A DNA stretch of 64,000 nucleotides from Anoplopoma fimbria (taxonomy: Eukaryota; Chordata; Actinopteri; Perciformes; Anoplopomatidae). The notes under the pieces were generated by a model that searched no databases, was not told the DNA's origin, and saw only the letters and a list, made by a program, of their open reading frames with translations. The DNA lies in contig NC_072472.1 in the NCBI RefSeq assembly GCF_027596085.1, positions 19,348,680-19,412,679 on the forward strand. The letters run 5' to 3'. Positions 1-12,050 of this stretch are shown piece by piece; positions within the stretch are counted from its first letter, which is position 1; every line of letters starts with the position of its first letter. The position numbers and the translations under genes are program-made.

Positions 1-1249
1 CTAATTAGTACTCATGCATCTCCTTCATCAGTTTTACCAATACGGCACAACACTGTGGAGATTTTTTTGGGATTGATTTACCTTGCAATTAACATGAGTG
101 AGTGAATAGTGAGTAAGTATAGGTGCTTTTTGTCTAAATAAATCTGAACTGATTTCCGTTTAATCCTGCTTGTCAGTCCACCTCCAGTCTGCTCTGACAG
201 GTTTCCACCTCCTGACCACCGCAAACACTGCAAACCATCAATTTCTCAGCAGTAATGGGAACAATGGGCAAAGGGAAGGCTGTCATTCCCATAATGACTG
301 AGCTGTCATGAATGGCTGTGTAATAACTATGCTGTTATGTGTTATAGACAGGATGTTTGCATATTCTATGTGTGAGCAAAAAGTGCAGTAGCTGAGGGCA
401 GCTAGCTCGGCTGAGCAGAGAGAGCATCCTATATCTGTGATCCAATTTATCTTTTAATTTGCATATCTTTTTAATGTAAATATTTTGATGCAGCATGTTC
501 ATGCATTTTTTGAATGATTTCTACATGGAAAAGCCATGTTGATGTTCTAATCTGCCAGAAATTGGGACAAAGCGATCTGGACAACAGTCAAGCTTCAATA
601 ACGTGAATAATTCAAATGTCTGTAAGTATTGTTACCTTGCATTCACAGCCAATTGAAACAAGCACTGATGATTTGAGACTGGCTTATCACTGGGAGAAAC
701 AGCACGAGGCTCCGATCCGCTACAGGTTGCCAAGCAAAGGCGGTCATTATCGAAAGTAAGCTCCGAGACCGAGCGCAATACTGAATGGTTCCCTCCACAT
801 TATCCTGCTTATTACATAGCCGCTTACCAAAGACATTAATCACCCGACACAATATACTGATTTGAAATGTTTTGCTGTAATGCAATGAAGTAATCAACGA
901 GACCGCTCAGCAATGCAGCCATAGAGACGCTTGTAACTAGCATGCATGGCTGCACTGTGAAAGGGCTGAAACAACGGCAACATTAACACGTCCAACATCC
1001 GCTCTACAGTCTATATCAATAAAAAGTAGTTTAACGAATAACACACTGAAAGACCCTTTCACTACCGATACCTTGTACTATATTGTGCCAGCTACATCTA
1101 CAAACAAATGCCACACTAGTCATTTAATAGCATTCGAAGAGGCTGCATTGTGCCTGGTCACCTCATAGCAAATCTCAATTTCTTGAATAATCATTGATGT
1201 ATGATGAAGCCACGCAAATCAATTCAACAACACCATGCAGCATCACCAT
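1..1249. other. Non-coding stretch, no gene seen
   Basis: I see no exon, RNA gene or recognisable transposon here. The longest open frame is 84 codons on the minus strand, with no family resemblance and no splice-site context. Composition is AT-rich and mixed, as in intergenic or intronic fish DNA. It could lie in a large intron of a gene outside the window, which the sequence alone does not show. Confidence 0.6.
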
Positions 1250-1731
1250 TAGAGATGTTGCAACACCATCTTTTCCTTCCCAATTTCGATACCTGAACTC
1301 ACATATCGGCCGATACGCGAATTACGATCCAATACAAATGCGTTAAAAACACGTTGCTGTTTTGCTCGTGGGATTTTCCAGTGTAGATTATTGCCAACAG
1401 AGATGAGAAAGAAGCAGGATGGCACACTTGTTAGCTACTTCCATCAACCATTTTAGAGGCAGGAATCTATTTTTTGGGGTGATTGTAGCAGCTAAAAAGA
1501 AAGCGGTCTTGTTTCTTTCTCATCTCTGTTTTCAAGGCTGCACATGCACAGTACCGATACGGCATGATGTATGCATCGGCTAGCGAGTGACACGTGTCAT
1601 TTCCGTGAGCCAATAAATTATATTTTAAAAGGATCGGCGTATAGACTTGCTTACTCGCCGGTACCAGATCCAGAATATTAAACTGTATCGGAGGCATTTA
1701 AGGTACCGGTAGAGGTACCAGAACAACTCTA
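1250..1731. mobile_element. MITE-like non-autonomous element with imperfect terminal inverted repeats
   Basis: The left end reads TAGAGATGTTG and the right end, read on the other strand, TAGAGTTGTTC, an imperfect terminal inverted repeat. Between them are many GATACC/GGTACC-type words typical of dispersed fish repeats. There is also an internal inverted repeat, ACAGAGATGAGAAAGAA near 1400 and its complement near 1515-1535. No coding capacity is visible. I could not find a convincing target-site duplication, so the superfamily (hAT-like is possible) and exact ends are uncertain. Confidence 0.4.
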
Positions 1732-3211
1732 ATCAGCATCACAGCTGCTTTTTTTCCCTTTTAAAAGGTATGGGTAAGTCATAAAAGTGAGCGATGTAAT
1801 CAGCGAGGCCATTCACCACGGCTGCCATCATTACCGCCAGACGCAGTCCTCGGTGCCAGCGAGTCAGAGGGTAGTCCGTCCAAGAATATCTCTTCCAACT
1901 TCCACAAGATGAATTCCTCTAGAGATGCCATCTGTTTGTCTATCGCCCATGTGCCATGTGCACAGGTTGGATCAAGATTATTGCAGCAGGCATGTCTCAA
2001 GCCTCTGCAGTTCCTCATTTATACGAGTCCACGTCAACCTGTTTCATTTCACCTCTGTGTAGTGCCCCCTCTGTGGGCTTTGGTCAGATGTTTATCGCGC
2101 CAAATCTATCTTCATCCTGATATTCAGCACACAGGACTAATTAATCAGTTGCATTGGAAATGCGGTTGTGTCAACATCTTCTCCCCAAATGCCGTCATGA
2201 TAAGTCATTAAAGCTTGAAATCTGGTTTACTCAGAGGTGTTGAAATAGCTATTGTTGCCTATTTTTTGTTCTGGTGTCACCCACAAAAAATTTGACTTGT
2301 TTTCTGTTTTTTACTCAGTATCACAATGTTTCTAAATCACATCTTTAGATTAACTGCACGTTCTGTTGATTCCCGCTTGCGATGCTATTACATCCAACAG
2401 TTTTACCAACTTAATGACAATTTAATGGCCATTCATGGTGGGAGGCACTGCTGCAGGAGTAATATATGCAGTCATTCCGTCTACAAGTCAGATAAGTCAA
2501 TGGGAACCCAGCAGTGGGGGTGGGGTGCGCGTGCGTTCAGGTTATTCAGAACTCCCCAACTTTACCGTCTTCATTCAGAATAGAAGGCTATGTATTATTT
2601 GAGTAAATTGTGACTGATTCGTGAATGCATTTGTTTTGATTATTCTTCACCTAATTGGAACTAAAAATGCCGACATAAATCCACTGAATACACATTACAA
2701 GTGCAACTGTGTTACATTTTGTTGCTTCAGTATGCTGGGGTTTTTTTTTTTTCATTTTCTTACATGCCCATCACTGCCTAATCCCTGTAGCCTTTATATT
2801 GTGTATTCTCCCCCTTTGTTTGGACTTATATCCAGCCTGGGCCTGCGAACCAGAATCCACTGCTCATATTATGTGACTGCTGCTCACTCAAACACCAATC
2901 CTCAATCAAGTGGTTTGGCATTTGCAAAGAGGCGATGGCATCGTTTCACATACAGACCTTATTATTTCTTGAAACGAGCCTCAAACGTTTGTCTAATATG
3001 TGTCAAATACCTGTTGGGGCTATAACGCACCATAAAACACTGATGGGGGGGGGGGTTTATTCCCCCCACAATGATCAGATCCCATGATGAACAGCATATT
3101 GGCAGTCCGTGCACATCAATCAAAGGCTCACCTACCGGATGGTGCTTCGGATGCCACGCTTTCTCTCGGTTTGTTTGATGCAAAGTCCCTCGCATTTTTT
3201 TTTTTGTCCCG

Positions 3212-3241
3212 TCCCCCACCCCCCCCCCACCCCCCACCCCC
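3212..3241 (-). repeat. C-rich tract; potential G-quadruplex on minus strand
   Basis: Runs of 5, 10, 6 and 5 cytosines are separated by single adenines. The minus strand therefore has at least four G-runs of five or more bases with one-base loops, the classic arrangement for a very stable G-quadruplex. No gene start is recognised nearby. Confidence 0.7.
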
Positions 3242-3989
3242 GCACGCACGGGTCCTCCGGTGTCCTCCAGAGGCAGGTGTGACCACAATCTCGCCTTGTT
3301 GTATTCCCATATGTCGTCGCCAGCGCAATTATGAATGCTCCGGTTGATGAGCGGGGAGCCTGTGCGATCATGTGCTGTGAGCTCCTCTCTCTCCCCCTCT
3401 CTCTCCCCCTCTCCCTCGTCTCTGTCTCCTCTCTGTAACTGCTCCCTCCGCCCGATTATCTCCCCGCTGCGGCACTGGCTACACGGTAATACTGAGAAAT
3501 AAAATTAAAAAAACGTGCCCGAGTCGCTGGCGAACTTGTGCGCCTTATTATGGCAATTAGTCACCGGACCGGCACGTGCTTGTTCATCCGTGCACCTTTT
3601 AATGAAAAAAAATAAAATAAACAAAATGTGCTGGCTCTCAGCTATATCCGCTATATGCACTGAATAAATCGCCCCTCAGACGTGTTTTATTCTCTGAAAG
3701 AAAGAAAGAGAGAGAGAGAAAAAAAAATCTGTCCAATCTGCCGGCTGAGGATAGGAGCAGAGGGGAGAGAGACTGAGGCAAAAAAAAAGGATGGAGAGGA
3801 TTAAAGGAGAGGGAGGAGGAGGAGGAGGCTGGAGCACATTTGAGAGAGCCTTTCCTCTGTGTGTCCTTTGAATAATAGTGAGACGTGGTGCATATTTTCC
3901 ATGTCTCTCTGTGTCTGTGTTTCCCTCAGCTGTTCCCAGTGTTTTAACTGTAGTATGAACTGCAAAATAAGACACATATTATTCTCTAT

Positions 3990-4077
3990 CTGTCTGTCTC
4001 TCTATCTGTCTGTCTGTCTGTCTCTCTATCTGTCTGTCTGTCTGTCTCTCTATCTGTCTGTCTATCTGTCTGTCTAG
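3990..4077. repeat. TCTG/TCTA tetranucleotide microsatellite
   Basis: Interspersed TCTG, TCTC and TCTA units run for about 85 bases. It creates an artificial open frame on the plus strand made of Leu-Ser-Val-Cys/Tyr repeats, which should not be taken for a protein. Confidence 0.9.
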
Positions 4078-4995
4078 ATCTAGAAATCAATCCTTCAATG
4101 AATAACATCACCAGGGGAGTCTGTGCAGTTTCATAGTTCCCCACACGTTTGGTTCTGTCTGCTCTCTACCTTTTTGTTACACTGATGCATTTTATTTATT
4201 TATCATTTTTTTGTAATGAAAGTTCCACTCTGATCTGCGCAACATGTTGGGCATTTTATGATTCCATCCAATCGTGGCACTCTTTAGTCCGAGCCTTGAC
4301 GTGGGAGAGTGTATTTTCAAAGTGGTCCTCAAATTGGTTGGACATCTGCTCCAGTCCCCTGAGTGATGTGGACCGAGTCTCGCCCTGAGAGGAACCGAGC
4401 CGCGTGAGGACGGAGCGTTGTGAATCCCGCCGGCGTGGCTGAGCTCAGACCAGCTGCTTACATTTGTGCATCAAAAACCAATACTTGTCAGCTTGAGAGC
4501 CTCCCATGAATCCGCCGATGTGATTAGGTGTGGCACAGCTTGAGCCACTCTTTCCCTCCCTATGTGTGTATACGCAAACTGTTCTATGTCCCTCAATCAG
4601 GCCAGGCTTGTGACCTAGTGATATTTTATGCATTACAGTCAAAACTGTAAGCAAAGATCAGCGGCTGCTATAATTACAATGCAGAGGATCAGTGTATAAC
4701 GTTAATGATTCAGTAGGACCTTGGACAATGAAAAATGCAGCTACTCCAGCTATTTTTTTCCATCCCGTGCTTGCGGTGCCTTTTCAGTAAGCTGCTACGA
4801 TTTCATTAAACATGTCATGACAGATGATTTAAGTAGGCGAAGAGTAAGTAGGCTTGTTTGTAGTTGTCACAGGGGCATATCAAAGGTGTTTGCCCCCCTG
4901 GCAAACTGTGTGACACCAGAGTTAAGATTAAAGTGAACACGTCAAAGACATGTCTGCACCATCAGGGGAGTTATTTTGTATTTCCTGCATGCCAG

Positions 4996-5570
4996 CAGAG
5001 GTGGGACCTAGTCATTGTTTTGCAAGTCACAAGAAAGTCGGAAGTCTTTTCACTCACGTCAAGACTGACAAGCCCCAAGACTAAATGATATCACTTGCTT
5101 TTTCGAGTCCTAAACAAGTCATAATGTGCTCCTCAACAAATGTTATGCTATTTTCGTCTCTATATGTAATTTTCAACCACACGTTTTTGTTTTTTTGTTG
5201 ACAACTGCATAGTTTTTGTAAGTGAACAAAATCATTTTTGGTATAATTTTTTTCCAACTGCTGCTCAGTAACATAACGTTAGTTCTTCATGGTTATCTCC
5301 TGCAACTTCACTGAGTTAGACCCAGTTTGACCTGGGGAATAAAGTTGCAACTTGCAGGTCATGAATAGTGTTAGTTGATTTAGGAAATTAATTGTTTCGT
5401 GGCACATTTTTTTGAACAAAAAGCATTTTAAATCAAGTGTCTTCAAGTAAAAAGGCTCAATTCCAAGTGAAGTCACCAGTCATTGGAGTTTAAGTCTGAG
5501 TCCAGCTGCAAGTCATTTTTGATTGAGTCAAGTCAAGTCTAAAGTCATGTGACTCGAGTCCGCACCTCTG
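4996..5570. mobile_element. Non-autonomous hAT-like element (MITE)
   Basis: The left end begins CAGAGGTGGGACC and the right end is its near complement, closing in CACCTCTG. CAGRGGTG-type ends are typical of hAT transposons. The flanking 8-mers CATGCCAG (4988-4995) and CGTGCTGG (5571-5578) agree at five of eight positions and differ only by transitions, as expected of an old 8-bp duplication. The ends carry many AAGTC/GACTT words, as in a widespread fish repeat family. No transposase is present, so it would need an enzyme supplied in trans. Confidence 0.6.
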
Positions 5571-8490
5571 CGTGCTGGTCATTGATGTGTCCAATCACTG
5601 TCAAGCTGGCACCTCCAGACATTTCAGTGGCTCTGCTGGCTGACTGGTGGTTTTTACAGTTGCAGTTCAATCATACAGTAAGGCGAGCTGATCTTTATGG
5701 ACTGTGAACTGCATTTATTTGGCTGCATGTAGAAGCATTGAGTCCTACTTGACCGATTGTGTTGTTCTGGCTAATGTCAACAAGTTTGTTTGAGAGCACG
5801 GCACGTCAGCAGTGGATATCGTGTTTTCAAAAGTGATAATTCAATTTACCTGCTCCTCATAATACAGGCCATACGCTCAGGCTGATGACGCTGCTGTCCT
5901 TGAAGGCCCTGTGTATCTGGCTTTTGTTTATAGCCAGCTGTTAAGATCCTTTTGTGATAAAGTGGCTTTCAGTCCATCCAGTGAACTATTGTGCTGCTAA
6001 ATGTGATTTGCCATTAACATGGCCATATTGTGATTAGACTGCAGATTGGGTTAGAGCTTCAGTGTTGCGTGATGTGTAACACATTTTCCTACAGAATAAA
6101 ATGGCTCAAACACAAAACTGAATGTTACCCCAGAGGAAACTGCAGTTTGCAGTAGTTTATACTGATATTTCAAAGTATCTTTTCTTATAGATGAAATAAA
6201 CAATATGGTAATCGAGATCATGATGTTCAAAGTCACCTTTCCCCCTCAATCTGTAGGCGTGCCAATCATGTGACCAGGATTAGTGAAGGCGTGAATCTGA
6301 TGTCTGACCCCCCCCCTTGTGACGTTTTGTTAATTTCTTCTCTCTAACCCACTGCCACAGCTCTCCATCTATACTGCATTTCCTTCCTTATCCTCCCTCT
6401 CCATGGCGTCTCAGTGGGAGTGGGAGTGTAATTACGCAGTCAGACGGTGTTTACAGACGCAAAAGCGCCTTAATTTATTCCAACAGTTAGCAGTAATTCC
6501 CCACTTTAATTTATAGCTCCTCCACCCAGTGGGAAAACGAGAGAAGCAGATAGTGAGAAGGAGGGCGGGTGTGGGGAAGGGAGACGGAGCATATGGATGT
6601 TATATTACAGTATACAGTTGACTACAACTCTCCAAGCTCACGTTAAAGCTCACTTTAAGCCATCACCGTTGGTTTTACTGAACAGTAAAGTTGTTGTTTT
6701 TTCATATCTATGGTAGGTTTGAACTTGCTATGTGATGGAAGAAAAGCAAACACAAAAAAGATGTCCGTGTCTGTTTTATTTGTAGCTAAAGCACGTTTGC
6801 AGTGTTACTGTTCAGTAATCATTATCATCCTTCTCTTTTATAAGAAGCAGCAGCAGACGGCCGGCACTGATATTTATGTCAGATCAGGCTGTAAACCATG
6901 CAAAGCAGAGGAGTGAAGGGTGGTTTAGTTTAGTCTTTACTGGCATTTAATCAACACTGTGACCGGGTAATAATTTTAGCCATACCGAGGTGTTACACCT
7001 CTCGTCTTGTAAACAGGTTTTGGAGGCTGTTTAATGTGTGATTTACCAGGAGCGAGGAGTCTTTTCGGGCCGGGGGTTCATTTACTCCTGTGTTTTCTTT
7101 ACAAAGTCCCTCTAAAGCAATGAACACTGGTGTGAAAACTGGCATTGATTACATTCATACCGCCACCTCAGAGCAGCTACAACGGCTCCTATTGACTTTT
7201 TGGAAACCGTGTGAGGAAAGGTACAAAACCTTAATGACCGCACCGAAAGACTTATGTCAAGATACCCGAGAAAAACAGTCTGCTGAACTGTAGCAGCTGG
7301 AGCAGGAAACACGCCTCTCCATCCCTAGCGTGAAAGTGCAGTATTGATGCAGCTGTTGATGGCAGTTTGAAACAGGAACAAGTCAGAACGAAAAAGAAAG
7401 CATGAACCAAGTCTTTGTTTCTCAATGAATGAAGACTAGTTTGTCACCCTCATGCAGAAAACAAACACTAAATACTTCTCAATTAAAGCTCAAATACAGA
7501 AGTCAAATTGCATTAAATATAACACTAGAATAGAGACTAGTTTTCTTATAGAAAGAGTACGAGAGTCAAAGCAACAGTGGGATAACAATGAATGTAACAG
7601 AGGCTAGAACGATCATTTATAAAAGATAATCACTAATTAGGAAACAAGAAACTCTCCGAATGATGAATCATGAGCGACACGTGATGTTGGGTGTAGCCAC
7701 ACAGTTCTGTCTCTGCAGGGAAAAGAGAGCTAAACGAAGTGCAGACCCACAAACAAGCACATCAAAATGACCGAGTGCACTTCAGTTAATAAGCTGCATC
7801 TGTCACTGGTCACACATGTCAGCGGCAAAATCACACCAAAATTGGCAAAGAGTTGGCTCATCTGGCAAGTCTCCTCAGTAATTAGACTAAATGATATCAC
7901 TGGGTGGTCCTGCTGAGCCAGTGGTCAACACACAAACTGGGACCGTCTGGCCGGAAACTAGTAGAACTCCACCCTTCTTTAAAGAGAGTAGGCAAGGAGG
8001 GACACGCTGAATGGACGTGATTGCAGCCAGTTAAATATTTCAAATCCATATGATACTTATTATTATTATTACTTATACTTATTGCCACATTCAGAAATTG
8101 CAACACCCCCTTCCAAACGTCTCAAAATAATATATCATTGTACTCATTTCAATGGAATATTTCAGCCACAAAATGACCATTCATTTATCAAATACTCACC
8201 CCACGTTACCTTTACTTAATTTCATCAAGACTTTCCTCCTTTTTTTGATTCTCCATTCACCATTGAGGCCAAGAGAAAACAAGTTTTCTAAAATTATTTG
8301 AGGTATCGAAGGGTGAGTCGTTTTGTGTTTGAAGTATTCCTTTAAGTATTAATTAATACAAAAGGGAAAGCATAAAGAAAACAAGATCTTACTCTCCACT
8401 TTAAAGCTCACTATCTTAAAGGAGCACTCCACCGATTTAGCATTGCACCCCTGTAGTATTGTCAGACTAACAATCAAGTTAAACTTTGGG
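5571..8490. other. Non-coding stretch, no gene seen
   Basis: No coding exon is supported. The block around 6415-6540 is non-repetitive and carries several TAAT/ATTA cores (for example GTGTAATTACGCAG and CTTTAATTTATAG), as conserved non-coding enhancers often do. From about 8418 the text resembles a short dispersed fish repeat (GGAGCACTCCACCGATTT) into which the neighbouring LINE inserted. Confidence 0.5.
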
Positions 8491-8501
8491 AAAAAATACC
8501 C
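8491..8501. repeat. Target-site duplication, LINE 3' side
   Basis: AAAAAATACCC is identical to the copy at 10680-10690 and lies directly next to the GATG tail. The pair marks one target-primed insertion. The lack of any mismatch suggests the insertion is not very old. Confidence 0.85.
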
Positions 8502-10679
8502 ATCCATCCATCCATCCATCCATCTCCTTCCGCTTATCCGGGGCCGGGTCGCGGGGGCAGCAAGCTAAGGAGGGTCCTCCAGACGTCCTTCTCCCCAGCA
8601 ACACTTTCCAGCTCCTCCTGGGGAACCCCGAGGCGTTCCCAGGCCAGACGAGATATATAATCTCTCCAGCGTGTTCTGGGTCTACCCCGGGGCCTCTTAC
8701 CAGTTGGACGTGCCTGGAAAACCTCTAAAGGGAGGCGTCCAGGAGGCATCCTGATCAGATGCCCGAGCCACCTCAGCTGGCCCCTTTCGACGCGAAGGAG
8801 CAGCGGCTCTACTCCGAGCTCCCTCCGGATGTCTGAGCTCCTCACCCTATCTCTAAGGCTGAGCCCAGCCACCCTACGAAGGAAGCTCATTTCGGCCGCT
8901 TGTATTCGCGATCTCATTCTTTCGGTCACTACCCAAAGCTCATGACCATAGGTGAGGGTTGGAACGTAGATGGACTGGTAAATCGAGAGCTTTGCCTTTC
9001 GGCTCAGCTCCTTCTTCACCAAAACGGTCCGGTACAACGCCCGCATCACTGCTGACGCTGCACCGAACCACCTGTCCATCTCCCGCTCCATTTTACCCTC
9101 ACTCGTGAATAAGATCCCGAGATACTTGAACTCCCTCGCTTGGGGCAGTGACTCACTCCCAACCCAGAGGGTGCAATCCACCGTTTTCTGGAAGAGAACC
9201 ATGGCCTCAGACTTGGAGGTACTGACTCTCATCCCGACCGCTTCACACTCGGCTGTGAACCGCCCCAGTGCGTGCTGAAGGTCACGTTCTGAAGAAGCCA
9301 ACAGAACCACATCATCTGCAAAAAGCAGGGATGCGATTCTGAGGTCCCCAAACCGGAAACTCTCCTCCCCCGGCTGCGCCTTGAAATCCTGTCCATGAAA
9401 ATCACAAACAGGATTGGTGACAATGGGCAGCCCTGGCGGAGGCCAACACGCACTGGGAACAAGCTCGACTTTGTGCCGAGTATCCGGACACAGCTCTCAC
9501 TTTGGTCATACAAGGACCGAATGGCTCGTAGTAACGAACCAGGTACCCCATATTCCCGCAGTACCCCCACAGGACTCCCCGAGGGACACGGTCGAAGGCC
9601 TTCTCCAAGTCCACAAAACACATGTAGACTGGATGAGCAAACTCCCATGCACCCTCCAACAGACCTGCAAGGGTAAAGAGTTGGTCCGCTGTTCCACGTC
9701 CAGGACGGAATCCGCATTGCTCCTCCTGAATCTGAGGTTCGACAATCGGACGGAGCCTCCTTTCCAGCACCCTGGAGTAAACTTTCCCGGGAGGCTGAGC
9801 AGTGTGATACCCCTATAATTGGAGCACACTCTCCGGTCCCCCTTTTGAAAATGGGAACCACCACCCGGGTCTGCCACTCCACAGGCACTGTACCCGACTT
9901 CCACGCGACAGTGAAGAGACGTGTCAACCAAGACAGCCCAACAATGTCCAGAGCCTTTAGCATCTCCGGTCGAATCTCATCCACTCCTGGCGCTTTGCCG
10001 CTGAAGAGCTTTTTAACTACCTCAACGACCTCCGCCAGGCATATGGACGAGACTTCCCTGAGTCTTCAGACTCTGCCTCTTCCACAGAGGACGTGTTGGG
10101 TTCAGGAGTTCCTCAAAGTGTTCTTTCCACCGCTCGACAATATCCCCAGTCCGGGTCTGCAGTTCTCCCCCTGCTGAGCACAGCCTGAGAAAAGCCCTGT
10201 TTCCCCTTTCTGAGTCGTCTCACGGTTTGCCAGAACTTCCTTGAGGCCATTCGAAAGTCCTTCTCCATGGCCTCGCCGAACTCCTCCCACACCCGGGTTT
10301 TGCCTCAGCAACCGCCGCAGCTGCAGCCCTTCTGGCCAACCGGTACCTGCCTGCTGATTCAGGAGACCCCTCGGCCAACCAAGCCCGAAAGGCCTCCTTC
10401 TTCAGCTTGACGGCCTCCTTCACCGCTGGTGTCCACCAGCGGGTTCTTGGATTGCCGCCACGACAGGCACCGATCGCCTTCCGACCACAACTCCTAGCAG
10501 CAGCTTCCACAATGGAGGATTTGAACATGGCCCACTCGGATTCCATGTCCCCAGCCTCCCCCGGGATGCACGAGAAATTGTTCCGGAGGTGGGAGTTGAA
10601 GACCTTGCGGACAGGATCCTCAGCCAGACGTTCCCAGTTCACCCTCACTACACGTTTGGGTTTACCGGGTCTGTCCGGC
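8502..10679 (-). mobile_element. 5'-truncated non-LTR retrotransposon (fish RTE/Rex-type LINE)
   Basis: About 2.2 kb of a LINE lie on the minus strand. The 3' end, at the low coordinates, is a short GATG/GGAT tail (plus-strand ATCC repeats from 8502). The 5' end stops inside the coding region, as in truncated target-primed insertions. The 11-base AAAAAATACCC is repeated exactly at 8491-8501 and 10680-10690 and is the target-site duplication, so both ends are defined. The encoded remains match the reverse transcriptase family very common in teleost genomes. I place it in the RTE/Rex group but cannot separate Rex1 from Rex3 by eye. Confidence 0.9.
8534..10679 (-). pseudogene. Reverse transcriptase remnant of the LINE, frameshifted
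   Basis: This is the broken reading frame of the element. The upstream part (about 10230-10679) is the linker between endonuclease and reverse transcriptase, including a WWTPAVKEAVKLKKEAF block. The polymerase follows in several frames: FVDLEKAFDRVPRG near 9575-9617, a RQGCPLSP block near 9370-9400, then FADD near 9314-9325 in the frame of the C-terminal part. A 3' block with YVPTLTYGHELWV and RWLGHLIRMPPGRL runs to the tail. The endonuclease is missing through 5' truncation and at least three frameshifts split the polymerase, so it cannot make a working enzyme. It is not a host gene. Confidence 0.88.
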
Positions 10680-10690
10680 AAAAAATACCC
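10680..10690. repeat. Target-site duplication, LINE 5' side
   Basis: This is the second exact copy of AAAAAATACCC. It abuts the truncated 5' end of the element and fixes that breakpoint. Confidence 0.85.
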
Positions 10691-11998
10691 TTAGCTATTA
10701 TTTATTAAGAGTTTAAAAAAACAAAAGAATTGCTAATCTGCTCGTCAGGACTGACTTCTAATATTGGTAATCTGATTGGTACGCGGTAATGCATGACATC
10801 ACTTTTGTATCTGAGTCCTGCCCATGTGGTACCATTGAGAAGAAAACAGAAAAAATAGACACAGACATAAATTTCTTTAGAGAAAAACTGTATGAACCTT
10901 GGCAGAAAATAGTGTGATTTAGGAAATAGGATTTCAGGGCCTTTAAAGTCTTCTTCTAAAACTTTCAAAGAAAATATATATACACATCTCAAACAGCCCA
11001 GATACAAACACAAAAGTGCTGCATGAGCTCCAAAATTGTGAACGACACATAGTTTATCACCAAAAGATTTCCAATCTTTTGAATGAATCATTGGATATGT
11101 GACCAATTAAGATGCTATTTGTCACGAGATTTAGAAATGCAGTCATTACTCTCTCATTTCAGGGAAGAGTTGTCACCTTGCGGATGCTTCACCTGAAAAA
11201 CTTTGCTCATCTGACGAAAAGTAACATGACTGAAGTCAGTCAGGATGTGATGCCGGTACTGAATGGGAACATCAGACACCACAGAAGCCCATAAACACTG
11301 TAGAGGGGGAGATAGATTGATCTTTATGTTAAGTTTTTGGATTGTATAGTTTTTTTTACAACCTTTTAGGTAAACCAGGAATTGGGGGAAAAAAGATAGA
11401 AATCATTGCAGTAAATTTCCACAAAGACCCTCAAGACCCAATGGAAGTACCTCATAAAACACAATCACAGTATAATTTGTGGATAATAAATTTAGTGTAC
11501 AGTCGTTGAAGCCTGCAACAGTGCGCTGTTTCACAGCCACTTTTACCAAAAATGGCTCAAAGCTTTCTTCATCTTAAACACATTTACATATTCAGGATTG
11601 CTCCAGTATAAAGATTAAAGAACTGAAGTTGAAATTCCCCTACCTGTCACATCATCCAATTTTAAACAGCCAGATAAAACTGAGAAAAAGCATGTAATGT
11701 TCAAAGGACTGCTTATAAAAGTTGGAAATTTCACAGTCATGTGAAAGTAAATGGGTTTTGTGAGAACCATAACAATGTCAGCTTTCCAACCATATCACCT
11801 TTCTATGGGGACGCAAACTACAAACACAATCAGGTTCCCTCTCTGTCATTAGACATTTCAGTGTTCATTCTCCCTCTGAACCAGTCATCCAGTTGCATTG
11901 TCTAAACATTAGAGAGACATAAATAGGCAGTAGATGGGTAAACCATGTCAATCAGCACTTCAAAACGTAAGGAGTGGGAAAAAATGTGGTACAGGCAT

Positions 11999-12050
11999 GG
12001 AAGGAGAGAAGGAAGGAGAGAATGAAGGAAGGAAGGGAGGAAGGAAAGCA
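11999..12050. repeat. GGAA-rich purine tract
   Basis: Imperfect GGAA/GAGA units run for about 50 bases. GGAA repeats can bind ETS-family factors, but nothing nearby suggests a regulated promoter. Confidence 0.7.

Larger units (their letters stand above)
1732..4995. other. Non-coding stretch with simple repeats
   Basis: No gene is supported. The stretch holds a C-rich run with G-quadruplex potential on the minus strand (3212-3241), CT-rich tracts (about 3380-3430), a purine-rich block (about 3700-3835) and a TCTG/TCTA microsatellite (3990-4077). Reading frames here are products of low-complexity sequence. The part near 3520-3600 is non-repetitive and contains a homeodomain-like GGCAATTAGTCA, so an enhancer is possible but unproven. 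Confidence 0.5.

Noticed and set aside
3859..4077. 72-codon ORF of Leu-Ser-Val repeats
   Set aside because: Translation of a tetranucleotide microsatellite.
8534..9310. 258-codon minus-strand ORF as a host gene
   Set aside because: It is the C-terminal part of a LINE reverse transcriptase inside an element with target-site duplications.
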